The notes below the pieces were generated by a model that was not told where the DNA came from, made no database searches, and saw nothing but the letters and a program-made list of their open reading frames with translations. Shown one piece after another: positions 22,544-35,100 of a stretch of DNA of 64,000 bases. The position numbers were made by a program, and so were the translations under genes. The DNA is taken from the NCBI GenBank assembly GCA_964016985.1, contig OZ024829.1, positions 71,033,267-71,097,266 of the forward strand, given 5' to 3'. Origin of the DNA: Anodontia alba (Eukaryota > Mollusca > Bivalvia > Lucinida > Lucinidae). The first letter of the stretch is position 1; each line of letters starts with the position of its first letter.

Positions 22544-24400
22544 AGCTCACCTGAGCAAAAGCTCAGGGTGAGCTATTGTCATCACCCTATGTCCGTTGTC
22601 TGTCATCCTCCATCGTCCGTCGCCAACAATTAGTTTGTTAACACTCTAGAGTTCACAGTTTTGACCCAATCTTGATGAAACTTGGTCAGAATGTTTGCCT
22701 CTATGAAATCTAGGTCAAGTTTGATACTGGGTTACTTGGGGTCAAAAACTAGGTCACCAGGTCAAATCAAAGGAAAAACTTGTTAACACTCTAGAGGTCA
22801 TAGTTTTGACCCAATCTTGATGAAACTTGCTCAAAATGTTTGCCTCTATTAAATCTAGGTCAGTTCGAAACTGGGTCACTTGGGGTCAAAAACTAGGTCA
22901 CCGGGCTAGATCAGCAGGAAACCTTGTTAACACTCTAGCGGTCACATTTTTGAAGCAATCATCATGAATCTTGCTCAATATGTCTTGATGATTTCTAGGT
23001 GAAGTTCGAAACTGGGTCACTTGGGGTCAAAAACTAGGTCACCGGGCCAAATCAGCAGAAAACCTTGTTAACACTCTAGCGGTCACATTTTTTGAAGCAA
23101 TCATCATGAATCTAGCTCAAAGTGTTTGTCTTGATGATTTCTAGGTCAAGTTCGAAACTGGGTCACTTGGATTCAAAAACTAGGTCACCAGGCCAAATCA
23201 GCAGAAAACCTTGTTAACACTCTAGCGGTCACATGTTTTAAGCAATCATCATGAATCTTGCTCAAAATGTTTGTCTTGATGATTTCTAGGTCAAGTTCGA
23301 AACTGGGTCACTTGGAGTCAAAAATTAGGTCACCGAGCCAAATCAGCAGAAAACCTTGTTAACACTCTAACGGTCACATTTTTCAAGCAATCATCATGAA
23401 TCTTGCTCAAAATGTTTGTCTTGATGATTTCTAGGTCAAGTTCGAAACTGGGTCACATGGTGTCAAAAACTAGGTCACCAGGCCAGACCAGCAGAAAACC
23501 TTGTTAACACTCTAGCAGTCACATATTTGAAGCAATAATCATGAATCTTGCTCAAAAAGTTTGTCTTGATGAGTTCTAGGATATGTTTGAAACTGGGTCA
23601 CATGGGGTCAAAAACTAGGTCACTGGGCCAAATCAGCAGAAAACCTTGTTAACACTCTAGCGTTCACATTTTTGAAGCAATCATCATGAATCGGGCTCAA
23701 AATGTTTGTCTTGATGATTTTCAGGTCAAGTTCAAAACTGGAACACCTGGGGTCAAAAACTAGGTCACCTGGCCAAATCAGGGTAAAATCTTGTTTTCAC
23801 TCTAGCGGTCACATTTTTCAAGCCATCATCATGAATCTTGCTCAAAATAATTGTCTTGATGAGTTCTAGGTCAAGTTTGAAACTGGGTCACTTGGAGTCA
23901 AAAACTAGGTCACCGGGCCACATCAGCATATAAAAAATTTGTTAACACTCTGGCGGTCACATTTTTTAAGCAATCATCATGAATCTTGCTCAAAATGTTT
24001 GTCTTGATGGTTTTAGGTCAAGTTTGAAACTGGGTCACCTGGGGTAAAAAACTAGGTCACCTGGCCAGATCAGCAGAGAAACCTTGTTAACACTCTAGTG
24101 GTCACATTTTTCAAGCAATCATCATGAATCTTGCTCAACATGTTTGTCTTGATGATTTCCAGGACAAGTTTGAAACTGGGTCACTTGGGGTCAAAAACTA
24201 GGTCACCTGGCCAAATCAGCAGAAAACCTTGTTAACACTCTAGGGCTCACATTTTTGAAGCAATCATCATGAATCTTGCTCAAAATGTTTGTCTTGATGA
24301 TTTCTAGGTCAAGTTTGAAACTGGGTCACATGGGGTCAAAAACTAGGTCACCTGGCCAAATCAGCAGAAAACTGTTAACACTCCAGAGGTCACATTTTTT

Positions 24401-26980
24401 AGCTCACCTGAGCATAAGCTCAGGGTGAGCTATTGTCATCACCCTATGTCCGTCCTCCGTCGTCCGTCGTTCGTCGTTCGTCGTCAACAATTAGTTTGTT
24501 AACACTCTAGAGGTCACAGTTTTGACCCGATCTTGATGAAACTTGGTCAGAATGTTTGCCTCTATAAAAATCTAGATCAAGTTCGATACTGGGTTACTTG
24601 GGGTAAAAAACTAGGTCACCAGGTCAAATCAAAGGAAAAACTTGTTAACACTCTAGAGGTCATAGTTTTGACCCAATCTTGATGAACTTGCTCAAAATGT
24701 TTGCCTCTATTAAATCTAGGTCAAGGTTGAAACTGGGTCACTTGGGGTCAAAAACTAGGTCACCGGATCAGATCAGCAGAAAACCTTGTTAACACTCTAG
24801 CGGTCATATTTTTGAAGCAATCATCGTGAATCTTGCTCAATATGTTTGTCTTGATGATTTCTAGGTCAAGTTCAAAACTGGGTCACTTGGGATCAAAAAC
24901 TAGGTCACCGGGCCAAATCAGCAGAAAACCTTGTTAACACTCTAGCGGTCACAGTTTTGAAGCAATCATCATGAATCTTGCTCAAAATGTTTGTCGATGA
25001 TTTCTAGGTCAAGTTCGAAATTCGGTCACTTGGGGTCAAAAACTAGGTCACCAGGCCAAATCAGCAGAAAACCTTGTTAACACATTCTAGCGGTCACATT
25101 TTTCAAGCAGTCATCATGAATCATGCTCAAAATGTTTGTCTTGATGATTTCTAGGTCAAGTTCGAAACTGGGTCACATGGAGTCAAAAACTAGGTCGCCG
25201 GGCCAAATCAGCAGAAAACCTTGTTAACACTCTAGCATTCACATTTTTCAAGCAATCATCATGAATCTTGCTCAAAATGTTTGTCTTGATGATTTCTAGG
25301 TCAAGTTTGAAACTGGGTCACTTGGAGTCAAGAACTACGTCACCAGGCCATAACCAGCAGAAAACCTTGTTAACACTCTAGCGGTCACATTTTTGAAGCA
25401 ATAATCATGAATCCTGCTCAAAATGTTTGTCTTGATGAGTTCTAGGATATATTTGAAACTGGGTCACGTGGGGTCAAAAACTAGGTCACCGGGCCAAATC
25501 AGCAGAAAACCTTGTTAACACTCTAGCGGTCACATTTTTGAAGCAATCATCATGAATCTGGCTCAAAATGTTTGTCTTGATGATTTCTAGGTCAAGTTCG
25601 AAACTGGAACACCTGGGGTCAGAAACTAGGTCACCTGGCCAAATCAGCGTAAAATCTTATCACTCTAGCAGTCAAATTTTTTCAAGCAATCATCATGAAT
25701 CTTGCTCAAAATGGTTGTCTTGATGAGTTCTAGGTCAAGTTTGAAACTGGGTCACTTGGAGTCAAAAACTAGGTCACCGGACCAAATCAGCAGAAAACTT
25801 TGTTAACACTCTAGCGGTCACATTTTTTAAGCAATCATCATGAATCTTGCTCAAAATGTTTGTCTTGATGATTTTTAGGTCAGGTTCAAAACTGGGTCAC
25901 CTGGGGTCAAAAACTAGGTCGCCTGGCCAGATCAGCAGAAAACCTTGTTAACACTCTAGTGGTCACATTTTTCAAGTAATCATCATGAATCTTGCTCAAA
26001 ATGTTTGTCTTGATGATTTTTAGGTCAGGTTTGAAACTGGGTCACTTGGGGTCAGAAACTAGGTCACCTGGCCATATCAGCAGAAAACCTTGTTAACATT
26101 CTGCCGGTCACATTTTTGAAGCAATCGTCATGAATCTTGCTCAAAATGTTTGTCTTGATGATTTCTAGGTCAGGTTTGAAACTGGGTCACATGGGGTAAA
26201 AAACTAGGTGACCTGGCCAAATCATCAGAAAACTGTTAACACTCCAGAGGTCACATTTTTGAAATAATCATCATAAATATTGCTCAAAATGTTTGTCTTG
26301 ATGATTTCTAGGTCTAGTTAAAAACTGGGTCACTTGATATAAAAAACTAGTTCACCTGGCCAAATCAAAGGAAAACCTTGTTGATGCTCTAGAGGCCACA
26401 TTTTTGAAGTGATCATCATGAATCTTGCTCAAAATGTTTGTCTTGATGATTTCTAGGTCTAGTTTAAAACTGGGTCACTTGATATAAAAAACTAGTTCAC
26501 CTGGCCAAATCAAAGGAAAACCTTGTTGATGCTCTAGAGGCCACATTTTTGAAGTGATCATCATGAATCTTGCTCAAAATGTTTGTCTTGATGATTTCAA
26601 GGTGATGTATAGTTTTCTGTCCTTTGACTCTCTTAAGTTTTTCCATTGAGGTCAATTTCTCAGTAATTATTGGTCCTACAGAGTGATATTTGGTACTTGT
26701 GAAGTGTTTGTGTTTAGGTCAGTTTCTCAGTAACTATTGCTCCTACAGCCAGTGATACTTAGTACATGCATACATCTTAGCATGGCCTCTTGAGTGCAGT
26801 CATCCATATTTGACCTTGACCTTTATTTCACAGTCCATTAGACATGCTACATTGTCTTACTTGTTAATATAATCATTTTGAACTTTGATCAGAATGTTTG
26901 CCTTGATCAGTTCTAGATCAGGCTCTCAAAGTGCTATGTTGCTCAGGTGAGTGTTACAGGGCCATCATGGCCCTCTTGTT
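24401..26980 (+). mobile_element. Family-A element nested in the 22.5 kb copy
   Basis: The head AGCTCACCTGAG starts at 24401 after GAGGTCACATTTTTT. The tail ends near 26980 with GGGCCATCATGGCCC and CTCTTGTT. The surrounding unit (GAGGTCACATTTTT...GAAATAATCATCAT) is split exactly at its T run and continues as AAATAATGATCATAA at 26981. It contains about 15-17 units of ~145 bp, then a ~340 bp non-repeated 3' module (26640-26980) nearly identical to 29150-29487. Confidence 0.88.
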
Positions 26981-27216
26981 AAATAATGATCATAATTATT
27001 GCTCAAAATGTTTGTCTTGATGATTTCTATGTCTAGTTTAAAACTGGGTTACTTGATATCAAAAATTAGTTTGCCTGGCCAAATCAAAGGAAAACCTTGT
27101 TGATGCTCTAGAGGTCACATTTTTGAAGTGATCATCATGAATCTTGCTCAAAATGTTTGTCTTGATGATTTCAAGGTGATGTATAGTTTTCTGTCCAGTG
27201 ACTCTCTTAAGTTTTT

Positions 27217-29487
27217 AGCTCACCTGAGCAAAAGCTCAGGGTGAGCTATTGTCATCACCCTATGTCCGTCGTCCGTCGTCAACAATTAGTTTGTTAAGAC
27301 TCTAGAGGTCACAGTTTTGACCCAATCTTGATGAAACTTGGTCAGAATGTTTGCCTCTGTGAAATCTAGGTGAAGTTTGATACTGGGTTACTTGGGATCA
27401 AAAACTAGGTCACCAGGTCAAATCAAAGGAAAAACTTGTTAACACTCTAGAGGTCATAGTTTTGACCCAATCTTGATGAAACTTGCTCAAAATGTTTGCC
27501 TGTATTAAGTCTAGGTCAAATTCGAAACTGGGTTACTTGGGGTCAAAAACTAGGTCACCGGGCCAAATCAGCAGAAAACCTTGTTAACACTCTAGCGGTC
27601 ACATTATTGAAGCAATCATCATGAATCTTGCTCAATATTTTTGTCTTGATGATTTCTAGGTCAAGTTTGAAACTGGGTCACTTGGGGTCAAAAACTAGGT
27701 CACCTGGCCAAATCAGCAGAAAACCTTGTTAACACTCTAGCAGTCACATTTTAGAAGCAATCATCATGAATCCATCTCAAAATGTTTGTCTTGATGATTT
27801 CTAGGTCAAGTTTGAAACTGGGTCACTTGGAGTCAAAAACTAGGTCACCAGGTCAAATCAGCAGAAAACCTTGTTAACATCCTAGCGGTCACATTTTTCA
27901 AGCAATCATCATGAATCTTGCTCAAAATGTTTGTCTTGATGATTTCTAGGTCAAGTTTGAAACTGGGTCACATGGTGTCAAAAACTAGGTCACCAGGCCA
28001 AACCAGCAGAAACCATTGTTAACACTCTAGCGGTCACATTTTTGAAGCAAAAATCATGAATCTTGCTCAAAATGTTTGTCTTGATGAGTTCTAGGATATG
28101 TTTGAAACTGGGTCACGTGGGGTCAAAAACTAGGTCACCTGGCCAAATCAGCAGCAAACCTTGTTAACACTCTAGCGTTCACATTTTTGAAGCAATCATC
28201 ATGAATCGGGCTCAGAATGTTTGTCTTGATGATTTCTAGGTCAAGTTCGAAACTGGAACACCTGGGGTCAAAAACTAGGTCACCAGGCCAGATCAGCGTA
28301 AAATCCAGTTATTACTCAAGCAGTCACATTTTTCAAACAATCATCATGAATTTTGCTCAAAATATTTGTCTTAATGAGTTCTAGGTCAAGTTCGAAACTG
28401 GGTTACTTGGAGTTAGAAACTAGGTCACCGGGCCAAATCAGCAGAAAACTTTGTTAACACTCTAGCGGTCACATTTTTTAAGCACTCATCATGAATCTTG
28501 CTCAAAATGTTTGTCTTGATGATTTCTAGGTCAGGTTCGAAACTGGGTCACCTGGGGTCAAAAACTAGGTCACCTGGCCAGATCAGCAGAAAACCTTGTT
28601 AACATTCTTGCGGTCACATTTTTCAAGCAATCATCATGAATCTTGCTCAACATGTTTGTCTTGATGATTTCTAGGTCAAGTTTGAAACTGGGTCACTTGG
28701 GGTCAAAAACTAGGTCACCAGGCCAAATCAGCAGAAAACCTTGTTAACACTCTAGCGGTCACATTTTTGAAGGAATCATCATGAATCTTGCTCAAAATGT
28801 TTGTCTTGATGATTTCTAGGTCAAGTTTGAAACAGGGTCACATGGGGTCAAAAACTAGGTGACCTGGCCAAATCATCAGAAAACTGTTAACACTCCAGAG
28901 GTCACATTTTTGAAATAATCATCATGAATATTGCTAAAAATGTTTGTCTTGATGATTTCTAGGTCTAGTTTAAAACTGGGTCACTTGATATAAAAAAACT
29001 AGTTCACCTGGCCAAATCAAAGGAAATCCTTGTTGATGCTCTAGAGGTCACATTTTTGAATTGATCATCATGAATCTTGCTCAAAATGTTTGTCTTGATG
29101 ATTTCAAGGTGATGTATAGTTTTCTGTCCAGTGACTCTCTTAAGTTTTTCCATTTAGGTCAGTTTCTCAGTAATTATTGGTCCTACAGAGTGATATTTGG
29201 TACTTGTGAAGTGTTTGTGTTTAGGTCAGTTTCTCAGTAACTATTGCTCCTACAGCCAGTGATACTTAGTACATGCATACATCTTAGCATGGCCTCTTGA
29301 GTGCAGTCATCCATATTTGACCTTGACCTTTATTTCACAGTCCATTAGACATGCTACATTGTCTTACTTGTTAATATAATCATTTTGAACTTTGATCAGA
29401 ATGTTTGCCTTGATCAATTCTAGATCAGGCTCTCAAAGTGCTATGTTGCTCAGGTGAGCGTTACAGGGCCATCATGGCCCTCTTGTC
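27217..29487 (+). mobile_element. Third family-A head, sharing the final tail
   Basis: AGCTCACCTGAGCAAAAGCT at 27217 follows TTAAGTTTTT, a position inside the 3' module of the outer copy. About twelve ~145 bp units and a complete 3' module follow to 29487. Only one tail remains for two open heads (22544 and 27217), so the outer tail has been lost, by deletion or recombination between the near-identical modules. Confidence 0.75.
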
Positions 29488-29940
29488 TTTAATTCAAGTG
29501 GGCCAGCCATTCAGGTGCCTTGTCCATCTGTTCATACAGTCACTTGCTGATTCTACAAGAATTCTGTACTGAAGAAAGTGAAAGAGTTTTACAATAAGAA
29601 ACGACCAAGCAAAGGATGGACAGGAGTCCATCTTTTACATGACAACGCCTCCTGCCATAAGTGTGAGGTTGTTAAGTCTTTTTTGGCTTCTGAAAAGGTG
29701 AAAGTTTTAAACCATCCGCCTTATTCCCCTGACCTGAGTCCCTGTGACTTCTTTTTATTTCCAAGGCTTAAGAAAATGCTTTCTGGAAATAAGTATACAT
29801 CTAGAAGTTCTCTTGGCAGCGCTATTTATCAGTGTCTCCAACAGATACCAAAAGAAGACTATTTATCTGCTTTTCGCGACTGGGTAAAAAGGTTACAAAA
29901 ATGTGTTTCAGTAAAGGGGGGATACTTTGAAGGTTTGTAA
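29488..29940 (+). pseudogene. mariner transposase, C-terminal half
   Basis: Continues the frame broken at 22543: FNSSGPAIQVPCPSVHTVTC, one stop, then an open stretch from 29578 with the catalytic motifs LLHDNASCH and YSPDLSPCDFFLFP. There are 34 residues between the aspartates (DD34D). It ends with GGYFEGL and TAA at 29938-29940, a normal mariner C-terminus. Joining across the insertion restores the phase (AAT TTT | TTT AAT), which defines the insertion point. Confidence 0.9.
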
Positions 29941-30014
29941 TAAAAATATGTTTGGTAAAATGTAGCACTAAAGTAATCTGAACCCAGTGACAAACATTTT
30001 GCAGGACCCTCGTA

Positions 30015-30373
30015 AAAATAGAAAAAAAAAAAAAAAAAATTAAAGGACATCTCCTCCAAGGCCAGTTGTCGATTTCAAAATAATTTCACAAATATGATTC
30101 TCATGTCTTACTAAAATTGCTAAAATGGTTCCACTAGACTGGAGAAAGTTGCACCAGAGCTAAAAATTGACAAGAAGCAGGCTCTGCAGGGTCTTCTTTC
30201 CCTGCTGGTGCTTCACATGCATTCTTTCCCTGCAGGTGCATGTTATGGTCGTCTTTCCCTGCTGGTGCTTCATATGGTCTTCTTTCCTTGGTGGTGTTTC
30301 ACAAATTCCCTACTTTAAAGTTTTGCCATAACAACCAAACCAAATAGTTGCCATCACTTCCACAATCTTTTTT
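30015..30373 (+). repeat. Minisatellite remnant and short TTCTTTCCCTGCTGG repeat
   Basis: 30015-30160 resumes the array broken at 21905. 30190-30305 holds four copies of a short unit built on TCTTTCCCTGCTGGTGCTTC at roughly 30-55 bp spacing (near 30193, 30223, 30251, 30283). No coding content. Confidence 0.7.
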
Positions 30374-32173
30374 AGCTCACCTGAGCTATGCTATTGTGAT
30401 CACTTTTCATCCGTCGTCCATCCATTAACATTTTCAAAGGACTTCTCCTCTGAAGCCGGTAAGCCAATTTTGCTCAAATTTCATATGGGGCCTCCTTATG
30501 TTGGAGGAACCAAAGTTGCTAAAATAATTGTTGTACATTGACGTTTGACCTTTTATGCATTTGTATAGGTACCATACATTTGTATGGGAAAAATGTTGAG
30601 AATTTCAAACAACTTCTCCTCTGAAGCCTATGGGCCAATGTTGCTCAAATTTCGTGTGGAGCCTCCTTAGTTTGGGGGAACGAAAGATTGCTAAAATGGT
30701 CGCAGTCCATTGACCAAGATGGCCACAATGTCCATATATAGTAAAAACTTTTAAAAATCTTCTTCTCCAGAACAGAGGATGCCTTGGGGCTGAATCTTTG
30801 CACAAATCATCAGGGACGGGAGGTCTACCAAAGTTGCTAAAATGATGGTCGTACATTGACTTTTGACCTTTTTACGGCGAGGTCAAGTTTGCTTCCCTAT
30901 GCATTTGTATGGGCACCATACATTTGTATGGGAAAATGTTGAGAATTTGAAATGACTTCTCCTCTGAAGCCTCTGGGCCAATGTTGCTCAAATTTTATGT
31001 GGAGCCTCCTTAGGTTGGGGGAACAAAAGATTGCTAAAGTGGTCGTGGTCCTTTGACCAAGATGGCTGCCATGCCCATATATGGTAAAAACTTTTAAAAA
31101 TCTTCTTCTCCAGAACCAAATAAGCCCTGGGGCCTTATCTTTGCACAAATCCTCAGGCAGATGGTCTACCAAAATGATGGACCTACGTTGACATTTGACC
31201 TTTTTACGGCAAGGTTAAATTTGCTTCCCCATGCATTTTTAATGGCCCGATACATTTATATGGGAAAAATGTTGAGAATTCATATTTTGGACATCTCGTC
31301 TATAATCCAGTTGCATCGAAACTTGATGATGAGCATAAGGGCACTTATGAGACACAAAATAGCTAAATGAGCCGAAAGAAAATCCAAGATGGCCACCACA
31401 GCCGCCATCTTGAAAATCAGTTTTTGACATCTCTTCTCAAACCTTAGATTGCTTTGAGCCGAAACTTGCTGTTTAGCAATAGGATGACTTCTGGATCGAA
31501 ACAAGCTAAAATTGTGTCAATAGAAAATCCAAGATGGCCGCAATGGAACTGCTCCATTGAACAAGATGGCCGCGAGAGCTAAAAAATAGAAAATCTTCAA
31601 ACGGCATCTCGTCCTTGGCCAATGGCCTGATTTCAAAATATTTGCAGAAGTGTTCCACTAATGGCCCTCAACCAAAATTACTAAAATGGCTCCACTTGGC
31701 TGAACAAAATGGCGGCCAGAGCAAAAATTAGAAAAACCTTTAAAAGACATCTTCTCTGCAGCCAGTGTCCTGATTTCAAAGTAATTTCATAGAAGTGTTC
31801 CTCTTATGGCCCTTTACCAAAATTGCTAAAAAAGTTCTGCTCGGCTGAACAAAATGGCCGCCAGAGCTAAAAAATAGAAACCTTTAAACATCTCCTCCTT
31901 GGCCAGTGGTCTGATTATGTCCCCCCCCCCCCCCCCCCCCCCTGCCCGACTACCAAAGAGGGGTGGGGAACATATTGTTTTTGGGACAGATCCCATTGGT
32001 GTCAGCATTGGCGCTGGCATTAAAAACTTCTTGTCCGCTCTGTAACTTGAATACCCTTTGGAATATTTTGATGATACTTGGTAGAAATGTAGATCAGGAC
32101 CAGATGACATGTTGCGTACAAGAATGACAATTCTGCCTTTCTTACTTTTGGAGTTATCACCCTTTGTTTTATT

Positions 32174-35100
32174 AGCTCACCTGAGCACGAAGTGCTCATC
32201 GTGAGCTATTGTGGTCAGTCAATGTCCGTCGTCCGTCGTGCATCATGCGTCGTTCGTCGTGCGGCGTCAACAGTTGCTTTAAAAGCCTACTCCTCCTACA
32301 CCCCAGGGCCAATGACTTGATACTTGGTAGGAAGCATTGGGGTGACTTGTAGATTAAAAGTAGCTAAAATCGTGCCGATCGGAAATCCAAAATGGCCGCC
32401 ATGGCCACCATCTTGAAAATCTATTTTTCGCTTCTTCTCCTGAACCGAAAAGCCAATTGACTCCAAACTTGCTAGGAAACATTGGGGTGACTTGTAGATC
32501 AAAAATAGCTAAAATCGTGCCGATCAGAAATCCAAGGTGGCCGCCATCTTGAAAATATATTCTTCGCTTCTTCTCCTGAACTGAAAGGCCAATTGACTCC
32601 AAACTTGCTAGGAAGCATCGGGGTGACTTGTAGATAAAAAATAGCTAAAATCATGCCGATCGGAAATCCAAGATGGCCGCCATGGCTGCCATCTTGAAAA
32701 TCTATTTTTCGCTTCTTCTGCTGAACCCAAAAGCCAATTAACTCCAAACATGGTAGGAATCATTGGGGTGACTTATAGATAAAAAATAGCTAAAATCGTT
32801 CCGATCGGAAATCCAAGATGGCTGCCATGATGGCAGCCATCTTGAAAACTATGTTTTGCTTCTTCTCCTGAACCGAAAGGCCAGTTGACTCCAAACTAGC
32901 TGGGAAGCATAGGTGTGACATGTAGATCAAAAATAGCTAAAATTGTGCCGATCGTAATGGCGGCCATCTTGAAAATCTTTTTTTTGCTTCTTCTCCTAAC
33001 CTCAAATGCCAATTGACTCGAAACTTGATAGGAAGCATTGGGGTGACTTGTAGATCAAAAGTAGCTAAAATCGTTTTAATCGGAAATCCAAGATGGCCGC
33101 CATGGTCGCCATCTTGAAAATCTATTTTTCTCTTCTTCTCCTGAGCCGAAAGGCCAACTGACTCCAAACTTGGTAGGAAGCATCAGGGTGACTTGTAGAT
33201 CAAAAGTAGCTAAAATCATGCTGATCGGAAATCTAAGATGGCCGCCATGGTGGCCATCTTGAAAATCTTTTTTTCGCTTCTTCTCTTCTCCTAAACCCAA
33301 AAGCCAATTGACTTGAAACTTGATAGGAAGCATCCGGGTGACTTATAGATTGAAATTGGCAAAAATCGTTCCGATTGGAAATCCAAGATGGACGCCATGG
33401 CAGCCATCTTGAAAATCTATTTTTCGCTTCTTCTCCTGAACTGAAAGGCCATTTGATTCGAAACTTGGTTGGAAGCATTTGGGTGACTTGTAGATCTAAA
33501 ATAGCTTAAATTGTTTGGATCGGAAATCCAAGATGGCCATCATGGCGGTCGTCTTGAAACTCTTTTTTAGCTCACCTGAGCTCTGCTCAGGATGAGCTAT
33601 TGTGATCACTTTTCGTCCGTCGTCCATCTATCTGTCCGTCCGTCCGTTAACATTTTCAAACGACTTCTCCTCTGAAGCCGCTGAGCCAATTTTGCTCAAA
33701 TTTCATATGGAGCCTCCTTAGGGTGGGGGAACGAAAAATTGCTAAAATGGTCGCGGTCCGTTGACCAAGATGGCTGCCACGCCCATATATGGTAAAAACC
33801 TTTAAAAATCTTCTCCTCCAGAACCGAGAATGCCTTGGGGCTGAATCTTTGCAGGAATCATCGGGGACGGGAGGTCTACCAAAATTGCTAAAAGAATTGT
33901 CGTACGTTGATGTTTGACTTTTTTACGGCAAGGTCAAGTTTGCTTCCCTATGCATTTGTATGGGAAAAACCTTTAAAAATCTTCTTCTCCAAAACCGAGC
34001 ATGCCTTATGGCTTAATCTTTGCATATGCATATATCTTCGGGAACAGGAAGGCTACCAAAATTGCTAAAATAATGGTCTACATTGACATTTGACCTTTTT
34101 ACGGTAAGGTCAATTTTGCTTCCTTATGCATTTGTATGGGAAAAAAGTTCAGAATTTCAAACAACTTCTCCTCTGGAGCCTCTAGGCCAATTTTGCTCAA
34201 ATTTCATATGGAGCCTCCTTAGGTAGGGGGAACAAAAGATTGCTAAAATGGTCACGGTTCGTTGACCAAGATGGCCACCATGCCCATATATGGTAAAAAC
34301 CTTTAAAAATCTTCTTCTCTAGAACCGAGGATGCTTTGGGGCTGAATGTTTGCATAAATCATCGGGGATAGGGGGTCTACCAAAGTTGCTAAAATAATGG
34401 TCATACATTGACATTTGACCTTTTTACGGCAAGGTCAAGTTTGCTTCCTTATGCATTTGTATGGGGAAAAACATTTAAAAATCTTATTCTCCAAAACCGA
34501 GGATGGCTTATGGCTAAAAAATCTTTGCTTATATCATCTGGAACAGGCGGTCTACCAAAGTTGCTAAAATAATTGTCATACATTGACATTTGACCTTTTT
34601 ATGGCCAGGTCAATATATTGACATTTGACCTTTTTATGGCCAGGTCAAGTTTGCTTCCATATGCATTTGTATGGGCCCCATACATTTGTATGGAAAAAAT
34701 GTTGATAATTTCAAATGGCTTTTCCTCTGAAGCCTCTGGGCCAGTGTTGCTCAAATTTCATGCGGAGCCTCCATGGGCAGGAGAATGAAAGATTGCTAAA
34801 ATGGGTATGGTCCGTTTGTCAGAATGGCTGCCATGCCCATATATGGTAAAAACCTTTAAAAATCTTCTTCTCCATAACCAAATAAGCCCTGGGTCCTAAT
34901 CTTTGCACAAATTATGGGGGACAGGAGATCTACCAAAATTGCTAAAATGATGGTTCTATGTGGACATTTGACCTTTTTACCTCCAAGGTCAAATTTGCTT
35001 TCCCATTTGTATGGGCCATATACATTTATATTAAAAGTATCCAAGTGACTTGTAGATCAACAGTAGTTAAAATTGTTCTGATTGGAAATCTAAGATGGCC

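Larger units (their letters stand above)
22544..29487 (+). mobile_element. Family-A minisatellite element cluster (three heads, two tails)
   Basis: The head at 22544 is AGCTCACCTGAGCAAAAGCT followed by CAGGGTGAGCT, a hairpin. A CCGTTGTC/CGTCCGTCG tract follows, then CAACAATTAGTTTGTTAAC. Units of about 145 bp recur throughout: AACACTCTAGCGGTCACA, AGCAATCATCATGAATCTTG, TTTGTCTTGATGATTTCTAG, GGTCAAAAACTAGGTCACC. The tail at 29450-29487 has CTCAGGTGAGCG, the palindromic GGGCCATCATGGCCC and TCTTGT. The cluster splits the mariner frame between Ts with no duplication. It encodes no protein. Confidence 0.9.
21905..30014 (+). mobile_element. Second mariner transposon, interrupted by a 6.9 kb minisatellite element
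   Basis: A mariner transposase frame runs from 21941 to 22543 and resumes at 29488-29940. The flanks are two halves of one minisatellite. Outer boundaries are approximate because the terminal repeats are too diverged to fix by eye; the left has ACTGACCAATATAC, the right ends near GACCCTCGTA. Confidence 0.75.

Noticed and set aside
22544..29487. Possible CRISPR-like array of regularly spaced direct repeats
   Set aside because: Units are ~145 bp with no unique spacers, diverged throughout, in a eukaryotic transposon context.
31921..31942. 22-base C run as assembly padding or a gap artefact
   Set aside because: It sits at the expected head position of a repeat element and is flanked by matching element sequence, so it is probably real, though its exact length may be misassembled.
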